A DNA stretch of 64,000 bases from JBMOKT01 sp049323895 (GCA_049323895.1 JBMOKT010000008.1:124001-188000), one strand, 5' to 3'; positions 16,526 to 24,689 are shown, numbered from the stretch's first letter. A program made the numbers and translations. Notes: generated from the letters alone by a model not told the origin.

Positions 16526-17389
16526 TTAACCAATTTTTTCTAAAGCTTTTGCCGGGGAAACTATTCCCCGCTGTAAACCAAGCTGGTTTTTATTTAAACC
16601 AAAGGCTAATCCCATCAGTTGAGTAAAATATGTAACAGGAATCATGCTGGTACGGTTGTATTTTTTGTTTATTTGTTCTTGGTAGGCATCCAGGTTAAGC
16701 TGGCACATAGGGCAGGTGACCACTACCAGGTCCGCCCCTGCTTCTCTGGCTTCCTGTAAAATACTGTCTACCATTTTGAAGGATAATTCAGGTTGGGTAG
16801 TAATTAAACTTCCCCCGCAGCAGTGGCTTTTTTGACTGAAGGGCAAGACCTTGGCTCCTAAAGCAGCCATTAAGTTATCCAGGGCCTGGGGATCCTCAGG
16901 GTCATCAAAACCCAAAGGCCGTACTAACTGGCAGCCGGAATAACTAACTACTTTCAATTGATCAAGGGGTTTTTTTACCATCCTTTTGATTTGGTCCAGC
17001 CCGATATCCTCCAAAATCACCTCTAACAGGTGCCGTACCTTGGGCATGCCTGTTAAACGCAAGCCAACTTCACTAAATATCTCCCTTACCTTTTCCCTGA
17101 TTACTTTATATTTTGTCATGTTATTTTGGACCTTTTTTAAACTCATGTAGCAGGCGTTACAAGGGACAACTAAATCCCCCCTGCTTTCTGCAGCTAAAGC
17201 CAGGTTTCTGGCAGGAAGCATTTGGGCCTGCAACTGGTTAAGAGATGGTGTAATTGTTGCACCGCAGCAGTTCCAATCACTTACCTCATTTAATTCAATA
17301 TTAAGGTTGGCGGCAATCCCTCTTACAGATTCGTCATAATCCCTGGCGGAAGCATGCAGGGAGCAGCCGGGATAGTATTGGTATACCAC
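16526..17389 (-). CDS. hdrB: HdrB, CCG-domain catalytic subunit
   Basis: A 287-residue protein starting at a GTG that overlaps the hdrC stop by one base. It has two CCG-type domains: YYPGCSLHASARDYDES with WNCCGAT in the N-terminal half, and YSGCQLVRP with SHCCGGSLITT and VTCPMCQLNLD in the C-terminal half. These bind the noncubane [4Fe-4S] clusters at which a disulfide is reduced in methanogens. All CCG Cys residues are intact, so it should be catalytically competent. It receives electrons from HdrA via HdrC. Confidence 0.95.
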   Translation of the reverse strand: MVYQYYPGCSLHASARDYDESVRGIAANLNIELNEVSDWNCCGATITPSLNQLQAQMLPARNLALAAESRGDLVVPCNACYMSLKKVQNNMTKYKVIREKVREIFSEVGLRLTGMPKVRHLLEVILEDIGLDQIKRMVKKPLDQLKVVSYSGCQLVRPLGFDDPEDPQALDNLMAALGAKVLPFSQKSHCCGGSLITTQPELSFKMVDSILQEAREAGADLVVVTCPMCQLNLDAYQEQINKKYNRTSMIPVTYFTQLMGLAFGLNKNQLGLQRGIVSPAKALEKIG

Positions 17390-17934
17390 TATTCTCCACC
17401 CCTTTCCTTAGCAAGGCTTAAGATTCTTTGCATCTGTTCTTTATTTTTAATTGCAGGCGGGATAATGCTGGCTCTCCCTTTCACAATCATTTTCATACCA
17501 AGGGGGGCAAATTCTAAAAGCTTTGCAGGACTTGTTTTGAGGCCATATCTAACAACAAGTTCAGCTTCATTCATCCTTCCCCGCTTAGCAATCAAATCTT
17601 GAAAAGAACTGTAAAAACCGGCAATTTCCTTATTCTCTTCCAGGTGTTTTTCTTTCCAGGCTAAATTTTTTAAGATGTACATGATATCGGTAAACCTTAT
17701 TCCGCGGGGACAGCGTGCTGTACAGGAATAGCAAGATGCGCATTTCCAGATAGAAAGGCTTTGCAAAACCTTATCCCTCTGATTGGCTCGTATTAGGGCA
17801 ATCAATTTGCGGGGTGTATATTCCATAGCATGACTGGTTGGGCAAGATCCAGTGCAGGTCCCGCACTGCATGCAGGCATTAATCTTTTCACCGCCTGCAT
17901 AGCTCATTATTTCGCTGCTAAAATCCCTAAACAT
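17389..17934 (-). CDS. hdrC: HdrC, 2[4Fe-4S] electron-transfer subunit
   Basis: A 181-residue protein with two cluster motifs, CMQCGTCTGSCP (about residues 21-32) and CASCYSCTARCPRGI (about 64-78), typical of HdrC. GGAGGAGG precedes the ATG. It is the first gene of the hdrCBA-mvhDGA operon, with a 470-base upstream gap that probably holds the promoter. No heme-binding HdrE or membrane segment is present, so the whole complex is soluble. Confidence 0.95.
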   Translation of the reverse strand: MFRDFSSEIMSYAGGEKINACMQCGTCTGSCPTSHAMEYTPRKLIALIRANQRDKVLQSLSIWKCASCYSCTARCPRGIRFTDIMYILKNLAWKEKHLEENKEIAGFYSSFQDLIAKRGRMNEAELVVRYGLKTSPAKLLEFAPLGMKMIVKGRASIIPPAIKNKEQMQRILSLAKERGGE

Positions 17935-18090
17935 GTATCCTCCTCCTTTATAAATTATCTCTATAATTCTGAAAATTCATCCTTTTGTTTCAATAATACC
18001 AAAAACAGGCAGGATAACCCATAAATGTTTTTTATGGTAGACTAAGGGTTAATTTTTGTTTTGTCATGCAAAATCATTCACAAAATAACA

Positions 18091-18118
18091 AATACCTAGT
18101 AAAAATTTACTAGGTATT
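18091..18118. promoter_or_regulatory. Perfect 13-bp inverted repeat upstream of hdrC
   Basis: AATACCTAGTAAA, two bases, then TTTACTAGGTATT. The arms are exact and AT-rich with almost no loop, so a dimeric repressor operator is more likely than a terminator. It lies about 155 bases upstream of the hdrC start codon. Which regulator binds is unknown. Confidence 0.45.
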
Positions 18119-18351
18119 ATTAACTACATAAAAATTTTTATTTCGGTAAAATTCATAATTCTTCTGCCTTCCACTATGTTCTTTCCTACTATAAAGAATT
18201 CCTATGGAGAGATAAAAGAAATATTTATTTCGGAAAATAAACTATATGGTAAAGAAAATAAAACCCCGGTCAAAAATCCTGGAACATAATATAATATCCC
18301 TCTAATGGCAACAACCAAAAGATATAATTTATCCTAACAATAAAAAATAAT

Positions 18352-18400
18352 TAAGACCGGAAAATCTTAAGGAAAAGTTTCACTAGACCTCCGGTCTCTG
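18352..18400 (-). terminator. Putative terminator after the cyclophilin gene
   Basis: Read on the minus strand, AGACCGGA and TCCGGTCT arms are separated by about 30 bases and followed by TAATTATTTTTTA. The loop is long, so this is a moderate prediction. Confidence 0.4.
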
Positions 18401-18404
18401 ATAA

Positions 18405-18929
18405 TTAGACTTTTTCAGGTTCAGGGTATTCTACCTCAAAGGTATCCACTGTAACCTTTTTCATTTTCTGGTCCTCCTGGGGCTTATCATTTCTTCCTGT
18501 GGGAACTGTTGCAATTTTGTCAACTGCTTCAATCCCCTCTATTACCTTGCCAAAGGCAGCATATTGCCCATCAAGATGGGGAGAATTTTTATGCATGATA
18601 AAAAATTGCGAACCCGCTGAGTTAGGCATCATAGAACGGGCCATAGATATTACACCCCGCTCATGCTTTAGATTATTAGCAAAACCATTACCTGTAAATT
18701 CCCCTTTAATAGAGTAACCAGGACTGCCTGTACCAACTCCCTGAGGGCATCCGCCCTGAATCATAAAGCCCGGGATAACTCTATGGAAAATCAGTCCGTC
18801 ATAGTAACCCTTGCTTGCTAAAGAAATAAAATTTCTAACCGTATTGGGGGCTGCTTCGGGATAAAGTTCTACCTTTATAGTACCCCCATCTTCCATTTCG
18901 ATTGTGACAATTGGATTCTTCTTTTCCAT
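18405..18929 (-). CDS. Peptidyl-prolyl cis-trans isomerase, cyclophilin type
   Basis: The start at 18929 has AAAGGA 8 bases upstream; 174 residues. Core cyclophilin motifs are intact: FHRVIPGFMIQGG (catalytic Arg and Phe), GSQFFIMHKNSPHLDGQYAAFGKV written in parts as GSQFFIMH and HLDGQYAAFG. No signal peptide, so it is cytoplasmic. It catalyses proline isomerisation during protein folding. It stands alone between the hydrogenase operon and the nitroreductase gene. Confidence 0.94.
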   Translation of the reverse strand: MEKKNPIVTIEMEDGGTIKVELYPEAAPNTVRNFISLASKGYYDGLIFHRVIPGFMIQGGCPQGVGTGSPGYSIKGEFTGNGFANNLKHERGVISMARSMMPNSAGSQFFIMHKNSPHLDGQYAAFGKVIEGIEAVDKIATVPTGRNDKPQEDQKMKKVTVDTFEVEYPEPEKV

Positions 18930-19078
18930 TCTCAACATCCTTTCGTTATCTTTTATAATTAAATGAGCCACGATTATAGCTTGCATCCTATGAATGTTAA
19001 CATATAGGGAGGCATCTGCTCATCGTAAAAATACTATCAAACTATCACACTGTGACACTCTCAGACTCTTTCACTTGT

Positions 19079-19699
19079 TTATTCAATAACTGACATAATC
19101 TCACTTAGTTCCTTGCGGGGAGCAGGCTTAGGAATTTGTGCCGGTTTGCCCAGGGGTATTAAGGCCTTTAATTCCCATGGTTCCTCAACTCCTAATAGCT
19201 TTTCTATTTCCGGAGCTGCGATATTGGATGCACACATCCAGCAGGTTCCATAGCCTTTAGCATGGGCTGACAAAAGAATGTTTTGAATAGCTGCGCCTAT
19301 ACTCTGAATACCCACATGTCCACGCAATCTTTGAATTTGCTCTTGGGAGTAGCCTAAATTTTCAAATGCCTGCTCAGATAAATTATGCCCATAGGGTTCC
19401 ATGAAAACAGCAATAGTAACAGGAGCCTGGTTAAAAAAAGCTCCATATCCCTTGACGCCGGCTAGCTGTTTTTGTCCTGTTTGTTGGATTAGAAGGTCTA
19501 CCTTCTCTTTAACAGCCTGGGACATTTTATCTAAGATATCTTTGTTTTTTACCACGACAAACTTCCACATTTGTTTATTAGAAGCACTGGGCGCCCAGCG
19601 AGCAGCTTCTATAATCTCTTCAATATCAGAATGGGGTACCGGTTCATCAAGGAACTGCCGAACACTCCTCCTATTAATAATTGAAGCTATTAAATCCAT
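19079..19699 (-). CDS. Nitroreductase family protein
   Basis: A 206-residue FMN oxidoreductase with AAGGAGG before its ATG. The start IINRRSVRQFLDEPVP holds the FMN-phosphate-binding Arg-Arg-Ser-x-Arg, and RWAPSASNKQMWKFVVV is the second typical flavin-contact block. GIQSIGAAIQNILLSAHAKG and PLGKP complete the fold. An inserted segment (residues 85-115, EPYGHNLSEQAF) is as in Clostridia nitroreductases that act as homodimers. Substrate unknown. Confidence 0.92.
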   Translation of the reverse strand: MDLIASIINRRSVRQFLDEPVPHSDIEEIIEAARWAPSASNKQMWKFVVVKNKDILDKMSQAVKEKVDLLIQQTGQKQLAGVKGYGAFFNQAPVTIAVFMEPYGHNLSEQAFENLGYSQEQIQRLRGHVGIQSIGAAIQNILLSAHAKGYGTCWMCASNIAAPEIEKLLGVEEPWELKALIPLGKPAQIPKPAPRKELSEIMSVIE

Positions 19700-19763
19700 C
19701 TATCATACCTCCTTATTGGAAAATAACCCATCATCCCACTAATGAAAACTTTATAGAATCTGA

Positions 19764-19769
19764 TATAAT
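19764..19769 (+). promoter_or_regulatory. Putative -10 box for the candidate RNA
   Basis: A perfect TATAAT lies about 7-10 bases before the structured region. No good -35 TTGACA is visible at 17 bases, so strength is uncertain. Confidence 0.4.
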
Positions 19770-19774
19770 AAATC

Positions 19775-19940
19775 TTGTCTCCAGTTGGAGACAGCCTGCA
19801 GTATTTAGTTTAACCAATTCAGTTTTTAACCAACACTATTACTTAGGGAGTTTGCGTCTTGTAAGCTATGTCAGGCCATCTTGTAGTGGACGGCAGAAAA
19901 ATCAAGCAGAACACCCACCTGCGAGAGCAGGTTAAAAACA
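19775..19940 (+). ncRNA. Candidate structured RNA, possibly 6S RNA (SsrS)
   Basis: This 373-base gap contains no ORF but shows several short inverted repeats: TCTCC-AGTT-GGAGA near the 5' end, a GCCTGC that can pair with GCAGGT near 19925, and the small hairpin ACCTGCGAGAGCAGGT. A perfect TATAAT lies just upstream on the plus strand. Its size, its long imperfect rod-like pairing and the CACCCACCTGC segment near the 3' end remind me of Firmicute 6S RNA. I cannot run a covariance model, so identity is tentative. Confidence 0.4.
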
Positions 19941-20050
19941 AATGGTTGACTTATACAGCGGGCCTAAAACAGAAGTCAGTCGTCAGAAGTCGGAATATAA
20001 CCGTCTTCTTTTTTATCTAACCTCTAACTTCTAACCTCTGACATCTATTT

Positions 20051-20071
20051 GCAGGCTATGCCTGTTTTTTT
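20051..20071 (+). terminator. Plus-strand terminator downstream of the candidate RNA
   Basis: CAGGC-TAT-GCCTG followed by seven T residues. The T run is on the plus strand, so it terminates transcription coming from the RNA candidate rather than the GntR gene, which it abuts. Confidence 0.6.
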
Positions 20072-20072
20072 A

Positions 20073-20783
20073 TTAACTGTTCTTTAATATTTCTCTTTCT
20101 ACATTTTGTAAATGATTTAACATTTTCTCCTTTACCAGCTGCTCATCCCGTTTTTTTAAAGCCTCGATTATCTGTTTATGCTCATTTAAGGATCTATGGG
20201 GACGCTGGGGAATACTCAGGGCCTGGCATCTGCTGTCATTTAACAAATCCAACAAATCGTGCATAACCCGGACAATAACTAGATTTCCCGTAGCCTCAGC
20301 AAGTTTGGTATGGAAAGCATTATCCTGTTTGGCCAAAATCACCAGGTCATCCTGATTATCCTTTAAGGCATGCAAAGTTTCTTCCACTATCATTTCAAGA
20401 ACATCGATATCTTGATCCTTGCCACGAGTACAGACCCATAGGGCATTTTGTGTCTCTAAAAGTTTTCTTAATTCGAACAGATCTTTTAGTGTTTTACTAT
20501 CAACTAAATTTTGTCCCGCAAAATCTTTTAATAAATTTGACGGACTTTCATGTTTTGTTATATAGACACCTTGTCCGTGCTTAATTTCAACCATACCCTG
20601 GGCGGCTAGCATCTTTAATGCCTCCCTTAGTGATGTTCTGCTGACACCCATCATTTCAGAAAGGTTTCTCTCTGCCGGAAGCCTGTCGCCTGGTTTGAGG
20701 TCACCGTGCATTATAGCTGTTGTCAAATCTTTTATTATTCTTTCATAAACATTGGCAGCATCTTTTTTTATCGGTCCAAACAC
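20073..20783 (-). CDS. GntR family (FadR subfamily) transcriptional regulator
   Basis: Start is the GTG at 20783 after AAGGAGG; 236 residues. The N-terminal winged helix-turn-helix (about 10-75) has GDLKPGDRLPAERNLSEMM, VSRTSLREALKMLAAQGM and GQGVYI, the standard GntR signature. The C-terminal all-helical FCD domain has DLFELRKLLE, the metal-binding DNAFHTKLAEATGN and LNEHKQIIEALKKRD with its His. FCD regulators sense organic acids. The gene is divergent from the CotS-like gene and has no obvious metabolic partner here, so its target is unknown. Confidence 0.93.
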   Translation of the reverse strand: MFGPIKKDAANVYERIIKDLTTAIMHGDLKPGDRLPAERNLSEMMGVSRTSLREALKMLAAQGMVEIKHGQGVYITKHESPSNLLKDFAGQNLVDSKTLKDLFELRKLLETQNALWVCTRGKDQDIDVLEMIVEETLHALKDNQDDLVILAKQDNAFHTKLAEATGNLVIVRVMHDLLDLLNDSRCQALSIPQRPHRSLNEHKQIIEALKKRDEQLVKEKMLNHLQNVEREILKNS

Positions 20784-20908
20784 TATTATGCCTCCTTTTA
20801 TTTGGCAAAATAAAAACCCAGTTTTAAACATTTCTTCTTTTAATTAAAATTTCCTGCAATATCTAGTAGTATAAACTAAAACTTTATATTTTCCAGCATT
20901 AATCTTAA

Positions 20909-20936
20909 ACACTATTCCCCCTTAATTCATACCATA
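20909..20936 (+). promoter_or_regulatory. Sigma-K-like promoter for the CotS-like gene
   Basis: AC, 17 bases, then CATACCATA, matching AC-N16/17-CATANNNTA. It ends 33 bases before the start codon. Confidence 0.55.
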
Positions 20937-20969
20937 GAGTAGAGAGTCTTGGTAAGGGGGGAATTTTTT

Positions 20970-22004
20970 ATGGACCAGAGCATCATTAAAGACTATGTAG
21001 CCGATGCCTCAAAAATATTAAAAGAATATCCTGTGCAAAGTTTATTTATAAAGAAGTATCTCTATAAAAGCCGTAAAGCAGTTTGGTTTATCAAAACGCA
21101 TCAAAAAAATTTTGCTTTAAAAAGATATTCTCTTGATGAAAAACAGTGGGCAGTAATGATATCAGCCTATAACTACCTTAGTAAAGAAGTTAATAATGTA
21201 GCACCTTTGATAAATACAAAATCAGGTAATTTATGGGTTAAAGATAACCAGAATTATTATATTCTGACCAACTGGGTAAAAGGAAAAACCCCGGACTATA
21301 AGAAGCAGGACGATTTAACAAAACTGACCCAGGGGATTGCTAAACTTCATCTTGCAGCAAAGGATTACCGGGCAGAGGATTTAGAAAAAGGAAATGGTAA
21401 TTTAGGTCTTTGGCCGCTAAATACCAGGAGAAAACAAGGTTTGCTTTTAGAATACAAGTATGAAGCTGAGAACAATAACAGCGAGAGCTTTGCCAAACTT
21501 TATCTAAAGCACTTTCAAAAATTTTTTGACCTTTATGAAGACGTTGCGGAAACCTTTGAAAATAAAATCTATCAACAATGGGTAGATAAGGTGAAGCAAA
21601 ATCCATGCTTATGTGTGAATGGATTTGCACCCCATAATTTTTCCCTGGGGGAAAAGGGTAATTTTTGGCTGCTCCATCTGGATAACATTTGTTTAGATAT
21701 CCCCGCCCGGGACTTAAGAAAGCTGATTTTTAAGTCTATGTACATTAAGGAAGACTGGAGTCCTGAAACCTTTTCCCTTATAATGGGCAATTACTTAAAA
21801 GTATATCCCCTCGCTAAGGATGAATTAAAAATCCTGCTGGCAGAGCTGAAGTCACCCCACTTCTTTTTTAATATTACTACCAGGTTTTTTCTTAACCAAA
21901 ATAGTAGTTGGAGCAATGAAACCTTTAATAAACTTTTAATAAAAGCCATTAAATTTGAACAAAAAAAGCTGGAAGTCCTATCCCGCTTCTGGCAGCTGCT
22001 TTAA
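20970..22004 (+). CDS. CotS-like spore coat protein (kinase fold)
   Basis: The ATG at 20970 follows GGGGGGAA; 344 residues. The fold looks like the CotS/CotI aminoglycoside phosphotransferase-like coat proteins: an N-lobe with FALKRYS (candidate ATP-site Lys), YYILTNWVKG as hinge, and LTQGIAKLHLAAKDY. The usual catalytic HGD/HxDxxxxN loop appears as VNGFAPHNFSL, without the Asp, while the second motif LDNICLDIPARDLRKL keeps its acidic residues. It may therefore be a weak or inactive kinase acting structurally in the spore coat. A sigma-K-like promoter lies upstream and a shared terminator downstream. Confidence 0.78.
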   Translation: MDQSIIKDYVADASKILKEYPVQSLFIKKYLYKSRKAVWFIKTHQKNFALKRYSLDEKQWAVMISAYNYLSKEVNNVAPLINTKSGNLWVKDNQNYYILTNWVKGKTPDYKKQDDLTKLTQGIAKLHLAAKDYRAEDLEKGNGNLGLWPLNTRRKQGLLLEYKYEAENNNSESFAKLYLKHFQKFFDLYEDVAETFENKIYQQWVDKVKQNPCLCVNGFAPHNFSLGEKGNFWLLHLDNICLDIPARDLRKLIFKSMYIKEDWSPETFSLIMGNYLKVYPLAKDELKILLAELKSPHFFFNITTRFFLNQNSSWSNETFNKLLIKAIKFEQKKLEVLSRFWQLL

Positions 22005-22041
22005 TATAAAGAACCTGCCCCTAAAGGCAGGTTCTTTATAT
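22004..22041. terminator. Bidirectional terminator between convergent spore genes
   Basis: A 16-bp perfect stem (ATATAAAGAACCTGCC and its complement) with a 6-base loop. The stem overlaps the stop codons of both flanking genes. Confidence 0.85.
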
Positions 22042-22343
22042 TATGCCGGTGGGAACTCGGCATTATATAATTGTCTTGTAATATGATGGACTTGGTGAAC
22101 AAGATTATACAATACAGGATCAACAGTCTGACCGGGAAAACCAGGTCCCATGGGAGGGCATCCCGGATAACCCGGAACAAAATCATATGCAGGTGCAGTG
22201 GGATAACCGGGGCAACCTGGCATGTAATCATACGCAGGTGCCGTGGGGTAATTTGGACAACCTGGCATGTAATCATAGGCTGGTGCTGTAGGGTAACCTG
22301 GATAGACCATTGGTCCATTTGTATAAGGATTATGGCAAGGCAT
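22041..22343 (-). CDS. Small Pro/Tyr-rich repeat protein, probable spore coat component
   Basis: A 100-residue protein with three tandem copies of a 16-residue unit PGYPTAPAYDYMPGCP (residues 14-62), each ending near a Cys, followed by PMGPGFPGQ and a helical tail VDPVLYNLVHQVHHITRQLY. Low-complexity Pro/Tyr/Gly repeats with spaced Cys are typical of spore coat and exosporium proteins that become cross-linked. AGGAGG precedes the ATG. It forms a minus-strand group with the next two genes. The helical tail resembles the C-terminus of the neighbour at 22390, suggesting a shared docking segment. No family name is assigned. Confidence 0.7.
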   Translation of the reverse strand: MPCHNPYTNGPMVYPGYPTAPAYDYMPGCPNYPTAPAYDYMPGCPGYPTAPAYDFVPGYPGCPPMGPGFPGQTVDPVLYNLVHQVHHITRQLYNAEFPPA

Positions 22344-22389
22344 ATAAAGTCCTCCTTTCTATAATTAATAATATTGTAAATCTTTCTTT

Positions 22390-22653
22390 TTACACATGGG
22401 GCTGTGTTTCATGCTCATAGATTCTTTGCAGCATAGTTAAAGTATCTTGCAGCATCAGATAAATCTGATCCATTGTAGGATACATCATCGGCATCATTGG
22501 CTCTGTGGGATACATCGGACCCATCTCATAGACAGGTGATGTAGGATAGCCCATATATGGAGTGGGAGTCGGTCCCGGACCAGGAGTTGGCTCAAAGGTT
22601 TGACCCGGAATGGGCTGGAATTGTTGCCCCGGCATAAACATTTGTCTGTACAT
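22390..22653 (-). CDS. Small Pro/Met-rich protein, probable spore coat component
   Basis: An 87-residue protein with a Pro/Thr/Gly/Met-rich front (PGQQFQPIPGQTF; PTPGPGPTPTP; PTEPMMPMMYP) and a C-terminal helix MDQIYLMLQDTLTMLQRIYE. GGAGGG precedes the ATG. Its plan (Pro-rich repeats, then an amphipathic helix) matches the 100-residue neighbour. I recognise no family. The context of CotS-like and coat-like genes suggests a role on the spore surface. Confidence 0.65.
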   Translation of the reverse strand: MYRQMFMPGQQFQPIPGQTFEPTPGPGPTPTPYMGYPTSPVYEMGPMYPTEPMMPMMYPTMDQIYLMLQDTLTMLQRIYEHETQPHV

Positions 22654-22689
22654 AAAATCCCTCCTCTCTTGTAATTCTTAATTTAAAAT

Positions 22690-22863
22690 CTAATATAGAC
22701 CGCCATATGGATAAGGTGGATAAGGATATGGCGGATAATACGGATATGGATATGGGTAATAAGGCGGACGTGGTGTTAACAATGAAAAGAGCAGAAAGGG
22801 AAACAGAAACGAACCCGGTCTTGGTCTGCCATGGCCGTATCCGAAAGGCAGTTGACGATACAT
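22690..22863 (-). CDS. 57-residue Pro/Tyr-rich microprotein
   Basis: Starts ATG at 22863 behind GGGGGG. MYRQLPFGYGHGRPRPG is followed by a short hydrophobic segment (FLFPFLLFSLL) and a tail built almost only of Pro and Tyr (PPYYPYPYPYYPPYPYPP). The initial MYRQ is shared with the next gene (MYRQMFMPG). Tyr-rich tails are candidates for oxidative dityrosine cross-linking in spore coats. No homologue is recognised. Confidence 0.65.
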   Translation of the reverse strand: MYRQLPFGYGHGRPRPGSFLFPFLLFSLLTPRPPYYPYPYPYYPPYPYPPYPYGGLY

Positions 22864-23114
22864 GAAAATCCCCCCTTTTTAATTAGCTAATAACATAATA
22901 TGTATTATCACCCATAAAATTTGTATGATTAAAACCCCCAAAAAAAGTGTTTGGTCTTAATAAATTACTCCTCCCTTTTGAAAAATGCAGTTTGAAGGGA
23001 TTTACAGCTTCTTTATAATTTGGATAGAAAACTAACTTTGTTTTAACAAATAAAAATACAGCACCTAAATAATAAGCACTGCATAAAATGCCAATTAGTA
23101 AATTGGAAATAAAC

Positions 23115-23774
23115 TTACCACCTTATGATAAGTTCTACCAGCATCTCCTCAAAAAATAAACCCTCATTAATCCATTCTTCTATAGTTTCCACTGCTTTAT
23201 TTTCAGGATTAGTTATTAAATCACCCTCTATGTTTACTGTAAAACCCTGCTCTTCTAATTTTTTTACTAGATTTATTAAATCTTCCACCAATAAAGATTT
23301 TTCATTTGCAACATTTAAAGTAACCTTATATGATAAACTTCTGCTTCTTTTTGCCTTTTCCCTGATTTGCTTTTCCATTTCTTTCAAAATATCCTGTCCT
23401 TCTATAAAGGCTCTATAGCCGCCTCTCACTTTAATAATGTTACTCAAATTATCTGTAAAAGAATCGCTTTTTAGTGTATCCCGTTTCAACAAAGCAATCC
23501 AAATACGATACCTATCCTCACTAGATTTTACTTTAAAGCCTAATTGGCTGAAATATGAAACTATCCTTGCAAATACTCCTGAAATAAATTCCTCTTCTAT
23601 ATCTTCATTTCTGCCTGTAATATTTTTAGGTAAGTCAGGAAATTCAAAATAAAATAAAAATACGTTATCCTGATAGGTATACTTAATAATTTTATTTTTA
23701 ATGAACTCTATATAACCCTTGGCTCTATCCTCAACTTCCTTTTCCCAAATACTCCTTGCTTCTTCAGCGTGCAT
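23115..23774 (-). CDS. Hypothetical protein, 219 residues
   Basis: AAGGAGGG lies before the ATG. The sequence is charged and appears soluble: N-terminal helix (HAEEARSIWEKEVEDRAKGY), an alpha/beta central part (NVFLFYFEFPDLP, YRIWIALLKRD), a coiled-coil-prone helix (KEMEKQIREKAKRSRSLSY) and a C-terminal strand-helix repeat (VTIEGDLITN-like, ETIEEWINEGLFFEEMLV). No catalytic motif or membrane segment is visible. It lies inside the spore-gene cluster. Function unknown. Confidence 0.6.
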   Translation of the reverse strand: MHAEEARSIWEKEVEDRAKGYIEFIKNKIIKYTYQDNVFLFYFEFPDLPKNITGRNEDIEEEFISGVFARIVSYFSQLGFKVKSSEDRYRIWIALLKRDTLKSDSFTDNLSNIIKVRGGYRAFIEGQDILKEMEKQIREKAKRSRSLSYKVTLNVANEKSLLVEDLINLVKKLEEQGFTVNIEGDLITNPENKAVETIEEWINEGLFFEEMLVELIIRW

Positions 23775-23847
23775 ATTTGCCCTCCTTGCATAAAATATTT
23801 TTCCTTTGGCTGTTTTCAGAATTTTTATCTTTTGTATATCTGATGGA

Positions 23848-23875
23848 ACACCCTATCCCCTTTCCTCATAGGATA
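23848..23875 (+). promoter_or_regulatory. Sigma-K-like promoter for the 226-residue gene
   Basis: AC, 17 bases, CATAGGATA; 58 bases upstream of the start codon. Confidence 0.6.
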
Positions 23876-23933
23876 TTAATGAGATGAAAGGATTTATTTC
23901 CTTTTAGACTAAAATTCTAAGGAGGATCGATAA

Positions 23934-24614
23934 ATGAGCCACAAAAGACAACATCAGCAAATTTTCCCAGGTCCCTGCCCCATTGACCCTGAACTAGGCA
24001 TTCCGGTTTGTCCACCGCCAACAGAGATTGACATCATTAAAGTAAAAAAAGTTTTTAACGAATGCATGCACACCCAGGTTGAAGAAGTGGAAATTGACGG
24101 CTTTACTCCCGGTTTGACTACTCAAGCATCTGAGGCGGAATGTGCCACTACCACTGTAAGAAATATAAACTGTACCAGCGTAAATGGTGATATCGTCAGA
24201 GTTACTTTCGACCTTGAGGTATGTTCCAGAGTGCCTCTTGATGCCGGTGGTTTTGAAACAGAATGTGAAACAATCAGCGTTACTAAAACTTTAAGGGTAG
24301 ATAGAGCAGGAGAAGAAGGCTTATCCCTGCAGTGCCATGTATTTCCCACTTGCCTATTCTGCTTTATTTCCGAAAGAAATCCTGGCAATAATGGTGTAGA
24401 AGAAGTCACCTGCTGTGTTGGACTATTAGTTCTGGTTAAAGTGGAAGCCGAAGTACAATTATTAATCCCAACCTACGGCTACCCAGCTCCTCCGCCTGAG
24501 TGCGGCGAGTTCTTAGGTGAATGTCCAACTGACTTTACTCCGGAGTGGCCTCCTTACCCCGAACAAAGACCTTTTGGCGGGGCAGGCACCAGCGGCTGCA
24601 AAGGCTGCAAATAA
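23934..24614 (+). CDS. Cys-rich spore-surface candidate, paralogue 1
   Basis: A 226-residue protein with AAGGAGG before its ATG. Opening GPCPIDPELGIPVCPPP leads into EIDIIKVKKVFNECMHTQVE, then a beta-rich body with about fourteen Cys residues, a hydrophobic strand CCVGLLVLVKVEAEVQLL, a conserved IPTYGYPAPPPECGEFLGECPTDFTPEWPPYP and a tail ending GCKGCK (motifs quoted in part). No signal peptide. It is closely similar along its full length to the next gene. A sigma-K-like promoter and a strong terminator bracket it. The beta-rich centre recalls SPOCS-type (DUF3794) domains, but I cannot confirm this. Confidence 0.7.
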   Translation: MSHKRQHQQIFPGPCPIDPELGIPVCPPPTEIDIIKVKKVFNECMHTQVEEVEIDGFTPGLTTQASEAECATTTVRNINCTSVNGDIVRVTFDLEVCSRVPLDAGGFETECETISVTKTLRVDRAGEEGLSLQCHVFPTCLFCFISERNPGNNGVEEVTCCVGLLVLVKVEAEVQLLIPTYGYPAPPPECGEFLGECPTDFTPEWPPYPEQRPFGGAGTSGCKGCK

Positions 24615-24624
24615 CAATCTCTTA

Positions 24625-24660
24625 AAATTAAGGCTGTGACTATACAGCCTTAATTTTTTT
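24625..24660 (+). terminator. Rho-independent terminator after paralogue 1
   Basis: 13-bp stem AAATTAAGGCTGT with its complement, 6-base loop, then a T run. Confidence 0.85.
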
Positions 24661-24689
24661 ATACTTATGAGAAAGTAATATTAGCAATA

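Larger units (their letters stand above)
17935..18404. other. Intergenic region upstream of the hydrogenase operon
   Basis: This 470-base AT-rich stretch carries no ORF of note. It should contain the hdrC promoter on the minus strand. It holds the perfect palindrome at 18091-18118 and a terminator-like inverted repeat for the cyclophilin gene at 18352-18400. Confidence 0.5.
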
